A stretch of 64,000 bases of DNA from Gloeocapsopsis sp. IPPAS B-1203 (GCF_002749975.1 NZ_PEIG01000022.1:16535-80534), one strand, 5' to 3'; counted from the stretch's first letter, positions 26,416 to 36,346 are shown. Notes: generated by a model not told the origin, from the letters alone. Translations and numbers: made by a program.

Positions 26416-26631
26416 TCACGCTTCATCATACGGCTCTAAGTCTAATAAATAAATATACGGTTCAACTAACTCAGGGCGCTGAAAAGCGATCGCGCGGAGC
26501 AAATGCCAATCTTTTAAACCATCAAAGACATTCGTGTAGTCGTCTCGTTCTAGCCGTGTAGCTAGGTTTTCGACATCGGTAGCAGTGATAGTAGCAATAT
26601 CCTGCTTTGATAGGCTCAAAGTTTCCCTCAT
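26416..26631 (-). CDS. DUF2555 family small cyanobacterial protein
   Basis: 71 residues starting at the ATG at 26631, which has GGGAGG 8 nt upstream; an in-frame ATG at 26652 lacks such a site. The sequence SKQDIATITATDVENLATRL followed by DYTNVFDGLKDWHLLRAIAF and an acidic C-terminus matches the cyanobacteria-only DUF2555 family. It is cytosolic and function is unknown. It precedes coaBC on the same strand with an STRR in between. Confidence 0.85.
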   Translation of the reverse strand: MRETLSLSKQDIATITATDVENLATRLERDDYTNVFDGLKDWHLLRAIAFQRPELVEPYIYLLDLEPYDEA

Positions 26632-26762
26632 TGACACACCTCCCTTGAGCAATTGAAACTGGTATCAGGTTCAGTATTTATGTCCAACCTCATTTATCTT
26701 ACTAATTCAAGCTCGGTAGATGTATAAAACATCAGTAGCAACTGTAGAAATTTCGGATTAAT

Positions 26763-27395
26763 TTAAGAAACTTGTTTACTTTCTCCAGATAATTTTGTCA
26801 CAACAAAGTCGCGGATAACTGGAATCGCTTCTGGACGAATTTCATGCCCCATCTCAAATTCATGATACTGTACTGCCACACCCGACTGCATTAATTGCTC
26901 TCGCGCAGAGATAGCTGCACTTAAAGGGACAACATAATCTTGACGTCCATGTACGATTAAAACTGGAGGATGTGTAGCAGTTATTGATTTCAGGGGATGC
27001 AAATAGCCACTTAAACTAGTTAAGCCAGCCAAGGGTAATGTAAGTCCTACATCCAAAGTCATCGCCCCGCCTTGAGAAAATCCACTCAAAATCGTGTGAG
27101 ATAAAGGAATACCAGTAGTACTTTCGAGTGACTGTAGCCACTCTATTAATGATTGACGACTTTCTGCTAGCCCCTGTCCTTGGTTTTCGTGTAGGTTATA
27201 CCACATTCTTCCTGTAGAAACGTAGGGATGTGGGAAAGGTGCATTGGGAAACAAAAATTGGTAGTCAGGTAGGTTTAGTAGTTGCGATAGCGGGGCTAAA
27301 TCTTGAGCATTCGCGCCCCAACCATGCAAAAAAACAATCACTCCCTTAGGTGGTTCCCCTGTCATTGGGGGAACTGTAATAACTTCTAAAGGCAG
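26763..27395 (-). CDS. Phospholipase/carboxylesterase family alpha/beta hydrolase
   Basis: About 210 residues (200 from the ATG at 27365). Oxyanion motif LHGWGANAQDLAPL, nucleophile in LSGFSQGGAMTLDV (Ser near 95 of the ATG form), Asp in VLIVHGRQDYVVPL and His in EMGHEIRPEAI define the YpfH/EstB carboxylesterase group. Homologues usually have a strand and proline turn before this point; the upstream in-frame codons (LPLEVITVPPM) supply it. No ATG/GTG/TTG is available, but a CTG at 27395 has AAGGAG (27403-27408) at ideal 7-nt spacing, whereas the ATG has none. I therefore annotate the CTG start. Confidence 0.85.
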   Translation of the reverse strand: MPLEVITVPPMTGEPPKGVIVFLHGWGANAQDLAPLSQLLNLPDYQFLFPNAPFPHPYVSTGRMWYNLHENQGQGLAESRQSLIEWLQSLESTTGIPLSHTILSGFSQGGAMTLDVGLTLPLAGLTSLSGYLHPLKSITATHPPVLIVHGRQDYVVPLSAAISAREQLMQSGVAVQYHEFEMGHEIRPEAIPVIRDFVVTKLSGESKQVS

Positions 27396-27467
27396 AACCG
27401 TACTCCTTAAATTAAACTTCTTAATCAGATCCTAGCGAACTAGCTGCACACTTTGAATTTAACAGTA

Positions 27468-30464
27468 TTAATCGGCACCTTCAATCGGAGCAAAGCCCTG
27501 ACGTTGAATGTTTTCAGTGATATGGCGGGGTTCAAGAAATTGTAATAGATAATCAGGTCCTCCGGCTTTAGAACCGACACCAGAGAGTTTAAAGCCACCA
27601 AAAGGTTGTCTAGCGACGATCGCACCTGTAATTGTGCGGTTGATATACAAGTTACCAACTTCAAATTCTTGCTGTGCTATTTCAATATGCGAAGGAGTCC
27701 GCGAGTAAATTCCTCCAGTTAAAGCGTAGTTTGTGCCATTAGCAACCCTGATCGCCTCGGCAAAATCTTTCACGCGTATGACAGCGACTACTGGACCAAA
27801 AATTTCCTCTTGAGCAATTGTTGCTGTGGGTGAAACTTCACTAAAAACAACAGGACCAATAAAATATCCGGTATCTGGTGCTGCAAGTTCGACTGCAACT
27901 TCAGCTTCGGCACGTCCTTTTTCAATATATTCTTTAATGCGTGCTTGGGCTGTCGCATCAATGACAGGACCTACTTGCGTACTCGGTAACTCTGCTGCAC
28001 CAATATTTAGCGATCGCGTTGCTTCGGCGACTCTTTGAATAAAAATTTCATAAATCGGTTCAAGCACAATCACCCGCGAACACGCCGAACATTTTTGTCC
28101 GCTATAACCAAATGCTGATTGCACAACACCCGCAACAGCTTGATCTAGATCGGCACTTTCATCAACAATGATGGCATTTTTGCCACCCATCTCAGCAATC
28201 ACGCGTTTTAAGTGCTTTTGCCCAGGTTTTAAAATTGCTGCATCAGCATAAATGCGACAACCGACTTCTTGCGAACCTGTAAATGCGATTAAGTGAGTAT
28301 CAGGGTGATTGACAAAGTAAGCTCCAACTTGCGAACCTTTACCAGGAACGTACTGAAATACGCCTTTGGGAATTCCGGCATCAACTAAAATCTCTGCAAT
28401 TTTGGCAGCTATTACTGAGGATGTTTCGGCAGGTTTGAGTAAAGTACAGTTACCACTGACTAAGGCTGCGACAGTCATTCCAGTTGCGATCGCTAAGGGA
28501 AAATTCCAAGGCGAAATGACTATTGCAATGCCTCGTGGTTGGTAGTGATAGCGGTTATTCTCTCCAGGGATATCGTAGTTAACTCCCTGATCTAACCGTT
28601 CCATTTCATCCGCATAATAACGGCAAAAGTCGATTGCTTCTGAAACTTCGGCATCTGCTTCGCGTACAGGTTTACCAACTTCTAACACAATCCAGCAGGA
28701 TAACTCGGCGCGGCGTTGTTCCATCAAGTCAGCAGCTTTACGCAGGATGTTTGCGCGATCGCTTACCGGTGTCCGTTTCCATGCAGGAAATGCCGTTTTA
28801 GCAGCTTGCATTGCTTGTTCAGCTTGTTCCACCGATAGCAAGCCTACCTTACCAATCACTTCGCTAGGGTTAGCAGGATTGAGTGAATTAATGCTTTCTT
28901 GGGTGTTGACATACTCGCCATCGAGTAGCGGTAAGTAAGTTTTACCGAGTTGCTGACGTACTGCTGCAAATGCTTGTTGCGATCGCTCTGTTTGTTCCAT
29001 TTTAGAAAAATCTACATCGGCGGCGTTGGGGAAGAGGGGTGAGGAGCGTAGGGCTTTGCCCTTCTCGGAGAGTGGGGCGTGGGGCGAGGGGTTAGAGGTT
29101 ACTGGGGGGGCGATGAGTTCTTCTATGGGGCGTTCTTCCATGTTTTGACGCAGGAAGGAACTATTGGCTGTATTTTCAAGTAAGCGGCGAATCAGATACG
29201 CCATTCCTGGAAGTAATTCACCATAGGGACAATATACTCTGACGCGGTAGCCGCGATCTACCAGTGCTTTAGCAAGTTTATCTCCCATGCCGTAAAGAAC
29301 TTGCATTTCAAAGCGACGACGAGGGATATTTAAAGTTTCTGCCATAGCAATTGCATGAGCTTGCGATCGCACATTATGACTGCCGATTGCTGAATAAATA
29401 TATTCGTGATTTTCGAGTAATATTTGAGTTAATTTCTCAAAATTGACATCTGTTGCAGCTTTATCGTTAAATACTGGCTGTTCCCAATCTTTTTGAGCCG
29501 CTTTAATTGTTTCTTGATCCCAATACGCACCTTTGACTAAGCGCACTGTCAGTGGATAACCCCGCTGTTTTACCCAAGAAATTACATCATGAACATCTTG
29601 TTCGCTGTCACGCAGATAAGCTTGAATTGTAATCCCGATATCGGTACGAGTACGGAACTCGTCTTCGAGTAGGATGTTTTTGAGAATCGCCAGTGTAATA
29701 TCTTTGTAAGCGTATTGCTCCATGTCAAAGTGAACTGCTACGCCTAATTCTGCCGCACGAAGCAAAAGAGTCCGAATGCGCGAACTCACTTTTGCTTCGC
29801 TACCTTGTGCATCTAAGGGATCGAACTGCGAGTAAAACGCGGTTAATTTGACGGAAACTTGAACTTTTGATATCGGTTGATTGTCAGCTTGATCGATTTG
29901 TGCTACTGGTGTCCAATTCTTGGCAGCTTCTGCTAGCTGTTCCATTAATTCTAAGTAGCGATCGAGATAGTACTGCGCCTCAACTTCAGTAATGACGGCT
30001 TCACCTAGAATATCAATCGTGAACGCCATTTTTTCTTTACGCAGGCGCTCAATTGTCTTGAGAACTTGTTTGATATTTTCTCCAGCAATGTACTTATGTG
30101 CCAGTGCCTCTACTGCTGTTGATACCGTCGTAGCCGCAACTTGTCCTGGCATGGAATCAGGAGAAGCAAAGTTGAGCATTCCTTTCAGTGCTGTGGGGAG
30201 TTCAACTGAGGGATCTCCGAGATACTCTTGTAAGTGGGCGGCAATTTCCGATTTACTGTGCAGTGCGGGTAAACAGTCAATGAAGCGAAATAACTGCACG
30301 CGCAACCCTGGATTACTCATTGCCCAGGCTAGAAGTTTATCATCCCAGCGCATTTGGTCGCGTAACCCAGCAAAGAACGAGCGATCGCGTGTCGCAGCTA
30401 GAAGTTGTCGGGCGATTTCCTGCGTTTTAGCTTCGTAATTGCTTTTTTCTACTTGTAATACCAC
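27468..30464 (-). CDS. putA: Bifunctional proline dehydrogenase/L-glutamate gamma-semialdehyde dehydrogenase
   Basis: 998 residues, GTG start with AGGAG upstream. The FAD-binding proline dehydrogenase TIM barrel occupies about residues 1-470 (FDMEQYAYKDITLAIL, VRLVKGAYWD, RVYCPYGELLPGMAYLIRRL). The NAD-dependent aldehyde dehydrogenase occupies about 530-998, with the VIAEMGGKNAIIV segment, catalytic Cys in GYSGQKCSACSR and the C-terminal FGGFKLSGVGSKAGG. The enzyme oxidises proline to glutamate. It lacks the N-terminal DNA-binding domain of enteric PutA. The linker between domains (about 475-500) has a Pro/Ser/Lys segment encoded by unusually G-rich DNA at 29030-29105. Confidence 0.94.
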   Translation of the reverse strand: MVLQVEKSNYEAKTQEIARQLLAATRDRSFFAGLRDQMRWDDKLLAWAMSNPGLRVQLFRFIDCLPALHSKSEIAAHLQEYLGDPSVELPTALKGMLNFASPDSMPGQVAATTVSTAVEALAHKYIAGENIKQVLKTIERLRKEKMAFTIDILGEAVITEVEAQYYLDRYLELMEQLAEAAKNWTPVAQIDQADNQPISKVQVSVKLTAFYSQFDPLDAQGSEAKVSSRIRTLLLRAAELGVAVHFDMEQYAYKDITLAILKNILLEDEFRTRTDIGITIQAYLRDSEQDVHDVISWVKQRGYPLTVRLVKGAYWDQETIKAAQKDWEQPVFNDKAATDVNFEKLTQILLENHEYIYSAIGSHNVRSQAHAIAMAETLNIPRRRFEMQVLYGMGDKLAKALVDRGYRVRVYCPYGELLPGMAYLIRRLLENTANSSFLRQNMEERPIEELIAPPVTSNPSPHAPLSEKGKALRSSPLFPNAADVDFSKMEQTERSQQAFAAVRQQLGKTYLPLLDGEYVNTQESINSLNPANPSEVIGKVGLLSVEQAEQAMQAAKTAFPAWKRTPVSDRANILRKAADLMEQRRAELSCWIVLEVGKPVREADAEVSEAIDFCRYYADEMERLDQGVNYDIPGENNRYHYQPRGIAIVISPWNFPLAIATGMTVAALVSGNCTLLKPAETSSVIAAKIAEILVDAGIPKGVFQYVPGKGSQVGAYFVNHPDTHLIAFTGSQEVGCRIYADAAILKPGQKHLKRVIAEMGGKNAIIVDESADLDQAVAGVVQSAFGYSGQKCSACSRVIVLEPIYEIFIQRVAEATRSLNIGAAELPSTQVGPVIDATAQARIKEYIEKGRAEAEVAVELAAPDTGYFIGPVVFSEVSPTATIAQEEIFGPVVAVIRVKDFAEAIRVANGTNYALTGGIYSRTPSHIEIAQQEFEVGNLYINRTITGAIVARQPFGGFKLSGVGSKAGGPDYLLQFLEPRHITENIQRQGFAPIEGAD

Positions 30465-30663
30465 TGGTAATAAACTCCTAGTCCCGACTGTCTCGTCGAA
30501 AATTCTTGATATCTTTATTTTCGCTTTTTCAGGTACTTATGTGCAGTTAATTATCGTTAACTTTCCAAGATTTTCCCTAATAATGGCGGCTAAAGAATAC
30601 TGGTAAACCTATCGCTTAAGTGGCTACTGAAATGTGCTGAATTTTACAGATAGCTTTTAATAC

Positions 30664-31272
30664 TTATAGTAACTGTAGCGATCGCTCAGCGTCGAGTAAA
30701 TTTAATTCTGGTAAGAGTTGATACGTAGGGTGATTATCTTGTTGAAGATAGACAAATTGATAACGAAGTCCATTTGTTGTTAATCCCCACACAGATTTTC
30801 GTTTATCCAAGCTTTTGTGTGCATAAGCCAGTAGCTGAGGCAAACCTTCTAAAGCTTCAACACTACTATTTTTTGCTTCAATGACTAGTATCCAGAATAA
30901 TGAACTTGCTTTTTGTACTGTATTATTAACAGCTAAAATGTCCATTCTTCCCTTAATTAAAGTATCTTCGTCTTCAATGAAGATATCTGCAATGTTTTCT
31001 TCTAATGTTATTTTGATCCTCGGTTGATAAAATCCTGATAACCAGAGTAGGGGAGAAAGAAATAAAAACTTTACTTGTCCCTCAGAAATCTTTGCTTCAG
31101 CATAATAGCTATCGAAATTATTGCGGATTTTATCTAGTTCTTGTTGTTCGTAGCTAGTTAATGTTTCTAATGATAATAAATCAGCAAAAGACTTATTAGG
31201 TTTGCGTTCGAGTTTTAAAATCTGGTAAACTTCTTTTAAAGAAAGGTTTCTTGCATCAAGTGTTATCATCAC
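30664..31272 (-). CDS. PD-(D/E)XK nuclease-family protein
   Basis: 202 residues. The core reads KGRMDILAVNN (Asp of the PD motif), then after a hydrophobic strand FWILVIEAKNSS (the E-x-K pair), then GLPQLLAYAHK with a Gln typical of the motif-III helix. This is the catalytic signature of restriction-endonuclease-like folds. The N-terminal 100 residues are helical. It resembles solitary cyanobacterial restriction-endonuclease-like proteins rather than a known type II enzyme. No methyltransferase is adjacent. A start two codons apart (MM) does not matter for the call. Confidence 0.75.
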   Translation of the reverse strand: MMITLDARNLSLKEVYQILKLERKPNKSFADLLSLETLTSYEQQELDKIRNNFDSYYAEAKISEGQVKFLFLSPLLWLSGFYQPRIKITLEENIADIFIEDEDTLIKGRMDILAVNNTVQKASSLFWILVIEAKNSSVEALEGLPQLLAYAHKSLDKRKSVWGLTTNGLRYQFVYLQQDNHPTYQLLPELNLLDAERSLQLL

Positions 31273-31639
31273 AATTGAATTCTTACAAAAGAATTTAATG
31301 CTATTGAGGAGGTATATTCTCTTTATATAGTAGCGCTATGCCAGTTTTGTTTGAGTTACAAGATTTTTTTGGGAAACTACTAAGTACGCGTTCCTCGTAG
31401 AGGCTGTCATTAGCCGCAGGCGTTAGGCTAGGATGCAAAGATAAAGATATAGAGAGAATCCTGTAAATAAAATATCGCTGTGTAGTAATGATTACTGCTT
31501 AAAGAAGGTATTAGTACGTGCAGCAGGATCAAATATGACAACTGTAGAGGAAATCATTTTCTTTTTAGCAAATCCATGCTAACCTGCTACGACATTACCC
31601 TGATACACTTGTACTTCAACGCTTAGCTAACCAGCGCCT
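31273..31639. other. Intergenic region before smc with a dispersed repeat
   Basis: 0.37 kb. The segment 31384-31432 (CGTTCCTCGTAGAGGCTG...TAGCCGCAGGCGTTAGGC) is a version of a common dispersed cyanobacterial repeat also hinted at 40030-40090. The rest should contain the smc promoter. Confidence 0.5.
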
Positions 31640-34600
31640 ATGGTTCATATCAAGCGCCTGGAATTATCGAACTTTAAATCTTTTGGTGGCACAACTCAAA
31701 TCCCGCTGCTACCAGAGTTTACTGTTGTTTCTGGACCAAATGGTTCGGGTAAATCAAACATTTTAGATGCTTTATTGTTTGGCTTAGGACTTGCTAGTTC
31801 TAAGGGAATGCGGGCTGAACGTCTGCCAGATTTGGTCAACCACACGCAAGCAACTCGCGGACGTACTGTTGAAGCGAGTGTGACTGTTACTTTTGATTTG
31901 GAAGGTTTGGAAGAGAGGGATCAGGGAAATACAACACTGGAGAAGGGAAACCTTGATGAAGCAACGCCAGAAGATCGCGTTTTAGATGAACTCAGTGTCA
32001 CTCGTAAGTTGCGCGTGACTCAACAGGGAACTTATACATCGACTTATTACATCAATGGCGAAGCTTGTACGCTGACTGAATTGCACGAACAATTGAATCG
32101 CTTGCGCATTTATCCTGAAGGTTACAATGTTGTCCTCCAAGGCGATGTGACTAGCATTATTTCAATGAACTCGCGCGAACGGCGAGAAATTATTGATGAA
32201 CTTGCGGGTGTTGCCACATTTGACCGCAAAATTACGCAAGCAAAGGAAACTCTCGATCAAGTTAAAGATCGTGAAGAACGCTGTCAGATTGTTGAACAAG
32301 AATTAATTACCCAACGCGATCGCTTGTCGCAAGACCGGATCAAAGCAGAAAAATATCAACAACTGCGTACCGAATTACAACAAAAATCACAGTGGGAAGT
32401 AGTTCTAGTTTGGCGATCGCTCCAAAATCAACAAGAACACCTGGCAACTCAAATTCAAGCAGGCGATCGCACTTTAGCAGAACTCTTGCAACAACACGCT
32501 ACGCTCACAATTGCAATTCAACAAGTAACAGCTGAGCTGGAGCAACTGAATCGTCAAGTAAAAGCTTTAGGCGAAGAGGAACTCTTAAAACTGCAATCGC
32601 ATTTAGCAACCCAAGAAGCTGAGTATCGACAACTACAACGACAGTACGAAGAATACGTCCAAACAGATTTTAAAACTGAATGCAGTATACAACAAAAACA
32701 ATCTGAGCTGCAAGAGTATGACAACAAACTTGAGCAACTGAACCAAGAACAAAATTCTAAAGCCGAGGCGATTGTTGCTTTACAAGCCGAACGCGATGCA
32801 GCACAACACCAACTAGAGCAAAGCCGAGAAGACGCAAATGCGATCGCCGACGCAGCAGATGTATGGGTACAACAGCAAACTACCCTAACCCGCGAAATCG
32901 AAGCACTATTACAAGCAACTGAACCGCAATCAAGAACGCAAGCTCAACTACGCGAACGCACAAACCAACTGCAACGACAATTGCAAGACCAAAAGCAAAC
33001 TATTGACAAGATTGAACCAGAAATTGCAGTCAAACAACAGCAACTCGCAGCAGAAGAACAACAAGCGATCGCTTTAACAACTCAAGTAGAAACGTTAGCG
33101 CAATCATTGACAGCAGCCGAACAAGAATTGCAAATTCAACAAGATACCTTCAAGCGGCTACTTGCAGAACAACGAGACAAACAACGGCAATTAGACAAGT
33201 TAGAAGCACAAGCGCAAGCGTTACAAGAAACACAAGGTACAGGTGCTACAAAAGTTATCTTGCAATCAGGATTGAGTGGTGTGTGTGGTTTAGTCGCACA
33301 ATTGGGTAGAGTTGAACCCCGCTACCAATTAGCATTAGAAACTGCTGCGGGAGCAAGATTAGGGCAATTAGTTGTCGAAGACGATGCAGTCGCCGCCACA
33401 GCAATTGAAATCCTCAAGCAAAAACGGGCGGGAAGGGCGACATTTTTACCACTGAATAAGATTCAACCTTTACGCTTTTCACCCACAACTGCGCTGCGTT
33501 ATGCAGAGGGATTTGTCAATTACGCAATTGACTTGATTGAGTGCGATCGCCGCTATCGTGATGTCTTTGCTTATGTTTTTGGTAGTACCGTTGTTTTTAC
33601 AACTTTAGAATCTGCGAGAAAACACTTAGGGCAATATCGTATTGTCACGCTAGAAGGAGAACTTCTAGAGACAAGTGGCGCAATGACAGGCGGTAGTATA
33701 AATCAACAACGTTCCGGTTTACACTTTGGTACGAGTGAAGCGACTGAATCTGATGAAGCAAAACAACTCACGCATCGCTTGCAAGAAATTGCGCTGATTT
33801 TAAAACGTTGTGAATCTAATATTGAAGCACTCACCGTCAAAACAAAACATCTATCACAAGAATTTACTGAAGTGCGTCAACAGTGCCGCGAACATCAGTT
33901 ACGTGCAGAACAGCTACGTAAAGAAATTCAAGGATTAACTCAGCAACTGCAACAAACAGAGTCGCAATGGCGGCAAACTGAAGAACAGTTGAATAGTACG
34001 CGATCGCAACTCGAAGTTTTAGATGGCGAACTTCCTTCGCAAGAAGCGCAACTACAACAAAAACGACAACTATTAGCTGAATTAGAACAATCGCAAACTA
34101 ACAGTCAATGGCAACAAATTCAGACAACGATTAAAAGTCAAGAACAACAACTACAAGAACGCTTGCAAGCTGTTCTCAAAGCCGAACAACGCCATACTGA
34201 ATTAGTCAACGCTGCAATTCTCATCCAAGGAAAAATTACCGAATGTCAACAACGCATCCAAGAGTATCAACAACAGCAATCTTCTATTAGCAATCAGCAA
34301 TCTTCTATTAGCACTCAAATCGATACTCTCGCAACACAAATTGCCCAAACCAAAGAAGCTTTACAGCAAATTGAAAACAAATTAGGTACGCAAAAGCAAC
34401 TGCGCGATCGCACAGAAGCACAATTACGCGATCGCCAGCAACAACATCAACAACTAAAATGGCAACAGCAAAAACTTCAGGAAGAACAACAAACACGTCG
34501 GGAAGACTTAAAGCTATTGCAAGCACAAATTCACGAGCAAATGGCAGATTTACCCAATCCCTTGCCAGAAGTGCCTGATAAAGTTGATTTAGAACAACTC

Positions 34601-35248
34601 CAACGCGAAGTGCGATCGCTTACTAAACGCTTACAAGCATTAGAACCAGTTAATATGTTGGCCTTAGAAGAATACGAACGTACTACTGCCCGTTTAGAAG
34701 AATTAAGTCAAAAACTGCTAACTTTAGAAGCCGAACGTACCGAACTACTTTTGCGGATAGAAAACTTTACCACATTGCGCCAACGTGCTTTTAAAGAAGC
34801 CTTTGATGCGGTTAATCAAAACTTCCAAAGTATTTTTGCAACGCTTTCTGATGGTGATGGCTATTTACAACTCGATAATCCCGAAGATCCTTTTAATAGT
34901 GGGTTAAATCTTGTCGCCCACCCAAAGGGAAAACCTGTACAACGACTAGCTTCCATGTCTGGCGGAGAAAAATCACTCACTGCATTAAGCTTTATTTTTG
35001 CGCTACAACGCTATCGTCCATCGCCTTTCTATGCTTTTGATGAAGTTGATATGTTTCTCGATGGGGCAAATGTGGAACGATTAGCTAAAATGATAAAACA
35101 ACAAGCACAACTTGCACAATTTATAGTTGTGAGTCTGCGTAGACCAATGATAGAATCTGCCGAACGTACAATTGGAGTCACTCAAGCCCGAGGAGCTTAT
35201 ACTCAAGTATTAGGAATAAAATTGCAACAGTCAAACACCTCGTCATGA
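31640..35248 (+). CDS. smc: Chromosome segregation protein SMC
   Basis: 1202 residues, the full length of bacterial SMC. Walker A is GPNGSGKSN near residue 33; the Q-loop region is GYNVVLQGDVTSI. Long coiled coils flank the hinge (about 545-680; GVCGLVAQLGRVEPRYQLAL, GGSINQQRSGLHFG). The C-terminal head has the ABC signature SMSGGEKSL near 1105 and Walker B YAFDEVDMFLDG near 1127. It organises and segregates chromosomes, normally with ScpA and ScpB, which are not in the window. A 21-nt tandem duplication at 34274-34315 lies in the second coiled coil. The PRC-barrel gene follows after 63 bp. Confidence 0.96.
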   Translation: MVHIKRLELSNFKSFGGTTQIPLLPEFTVVSGPNGSGKSNILDALLFGLGLASSKGMRAERLPDLVNHTQATRGRTVEASVTVTFDLEGLEERDQGNTTLEKGNLDEATPEDRVLDELSVTRKLRVTQQGTYTSTYYINGEACTLTELHEQLNRLRIYPEGYNVVLQGDVTSIISMNSRERREIIDELAGVATFDRKITQAKETLDQVKDREERCQIVEQELITQRDRLSQDRIKAEKYQQLRTELQQKSQWEVVLVWRSLQNQQEHLATQIQAGDRTLAELLQQHATLTIAIQQVTAELEQLNRQVKALGEEELLKLQSHLATQEAEYRQLQRQYEEYVQTDFKTECSIQQKQSELQEYDNKLEQLNQEQNSKAEAIVALQAERDAAQHQLEQSREDANAIADAADVWVQQQTTLTREIEALLQATEPQSRTQAQLRERTNQLQRQLQDQKQTIDKIEPEIAVKQQQLAAEEQQAIALTTQVETLAQSLTAAEQELQIQQDTFKRLLAEQRDKQRQLDKLEAQAQALQETQGTGATKVILQSGLSGVCGLVAQLGRVEPRYQLALETAAGARLGQLVVEDDAVAATAIEILKQKRAGRATFLPLNKIQPLRFSPTTALRYAEGFVNYAIDLIECDRRYRDVFAYVFGSTVVFTTLESARKHLGQYRIVTLEGELLETSGAMTGGSINQQRSGLHFGTSEATESDEAKQLTHRLQEIALILKRCESNIEALTVKTKHLSQEFTEVRQQCREHQLRAEQLRKEIQGLTQQLQQTESQWRQTEEQLNSTRSQLEVLDGELPSQEAQLQQKRQLLAELEQSQTNSQWQQIQTTIKSQEQQLQERLQAVLKAEQRHTELVNAAILIQGKITECQQRIQEYQQQQSSISNQQSSISTQIDTLATQIAQTKEALQQIENKLGTQKQLRDRTEAQLRDRQQQHQQLKWQQQKLQEEQQTRREDLKLLQAQIHEQMADLPNPLPEVPDKVDLEQLQREVRSLTKRLQALEPVNMLALEEYERTTARLEELSQKLLTLEAERTELLLRIENFTTLRQRAFKEAFDAVNQNFQSIFATLSDGDGYLQLDNPEDPFNSGLNLVAHPKGKPVQRLASMSGGEKSLTALSFIFALQRYRPSPFYAFDEVDMFLDGANVERLAKMIKQQAQLAQFIVVSLRRPMIESAERTIGVTQARGAYTQVLGIKLQQSNTSS
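34274..34315 (+). repeat. 21-nt tandem duplication inside smc
   Basis: Two copies of CAGCAATCTTCTATTAGCA plus AT/CT in direct succession, in frame, encoding QQSSISN-QQSSIST within the coiled coil of SMC. Seven residues equal exactly one heptad repeat. Confidence 0.85.
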
Positions 35249-35311
35249 GGATTTGCTAATAATAGTATTGATTAATTAACCGGATTCGAGATCAGGACTC
35301 GGCAAAAGAAA

Positions 35312-36307
35312 ATGACCTCTGAACAGATTATAAGGCGTTCCGACATCTTGAACACCCAAGTGATCACCAAAGATAATGGTAAGCGGCTAGGTGTGATCAA
35401 TCAGCTATGGGTGGATATTGACCGACGAGAGGTTGTAGCCATGGGCTTGCGAGACAACCTGATCGCGTTTGCCGGTGTGCCACGCTATATGTATCTTAAT
35501 AGCGTCAACCAAATCGGTGATGTGGTCTTGGTCGATAACGAGGATGTTATTGAAGATATCGACGTTGATGTTTACAGCAACGTAGTCAACTGTGAAGTGA
35601 TTACCGAGACAGGCGAACTCTTAGGTAGAGTCCGTAATTTCAAGTTTAATGCGGAAACAGGAACACTGACCTCACTCATTATTGCTTCTTTAGGTTTACC
35701 GCAAATTCCCGATCAGGTGATTAGTACTTACGAAATTTCGATAGATGAAGTTGTTAGTAGTGGTCCTAATCGAATTATTGTATTTGAAGGCGCAGAAGAA
35801 CGGGTAACGCAGCTTACAGTAGGTTTACTTGAACGTTTGGGTATTGGCAAAGCCCCTTGGGAACGCGAAGAGGAAGAAGCTTACTTTACTCCGACTGCTA
35901 AACCAGAAAATCAACTAGGAACTGGCGTACCTTTACAAGCCCCAGTAAAGCCCATGCGTGCAACGCAGCCTGTTGAACAGACATGGGATGAAGACGATTA
36001 CGAATACGAACCAATTCAACCTGCACCACGACAACAGCAGCGCTATCAACAACAGTACGAATCTATTCAGTACGCAGAGGAAGAATACGAGGATAACTGG
36101 AGTGAAGCATCAGGAAGCGATCGCTACTCTGAACCACCCCGCTACGTCGAACCCGAACCATACAAAGAACCAGACTCCAGTGATGATTATCGCTACGAAG
36201 ACGACGAGGAGTTAACCCAAGATGTCTGGGAAGATACTGAACCAAAACCAGTAAACATTCCCAAGAAAATCAAGCAACCAGAATACGAAGAAGAAGATCG
36301 CTACTAA
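35312..36307 (+). CDS. PRC-barrel domain protein
   Basis: 331 residues. Two PRC-barrel units: about residues 8-85 (NTQVITKDNGKRLGVINQLW, REVVAMGLRD) and 88-165 (NCEVITETGELLGRVRNFKF, TGTLTSLIIASLGLP). The C-terminal 130 residues are acidic, Tyr/Gln/Pro-rich and disordered, ending in alternating D/E-Y repeats. PRC barrels in photosynthetic organisms occur in reaction-centre subunit H and in small adaptor proteins; this two-domain form is a conserved cyanobacterial protein, probably a peripheral scaffold. It may be co-transcribed with smc (63-bp gap) and is followed by a good terminator. Confidence 0.88.
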   Translation: MTSEQIIRRSDILNTQVITKDNGKRLGVINQLWVDIDRREVVAMGLRDNLIAFAGVPRYMYLNSVNQIGDVVLVDNEDVIEDIDVDVYSNVVNCEVITETGELLGRVRNFKFNAETGTLTSLIIASLGLPQIPDQVISTYEISIDEVVSSGPNRIIVFEGAEERVTQLTVGLLERLGIGKAPWEREEEEAYFTPTAKPENQLGTGVPLQAPVKPMRATQPVEQTWDEDDYEYEPIQPAPRQQQRYQQQYESIQYAEEEYEDNWSEASGSDRYSEPPRYVEPEPYKEPDSSDDYRYEDDEELTQDVWEDTEPKPVNIPKKIKQPEYEEEDRY

Positions 36308-36317
36308 GTAGTCATTA

Positions 36318-36346
36318 CCCTCCACCTCTAAAGTGGGGGGTTTTTG
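36318..36346 (+). terminator. Intrinsic terminator after the PRC-barrel gene
   Basis: CCCTCCAC-CTCTAAA-GTGGGGGG followed by TTTTT: an 8-bp GC-rich stem with a T run directly after the stop codon, ending the smc/PRC-barrel unit. Confidence 0.85.

Noticed and set aside
31534..31640. Short peptide starts before smc (MTTVEEIIFFLANP and an overlapping LLRHYPDTLVLQRLANQRLW)
   Set aside because: The first is only 15 codons and the second lacks a start and runs into smc in another frame. They could be remnants of a former gene, but I cannot support one.
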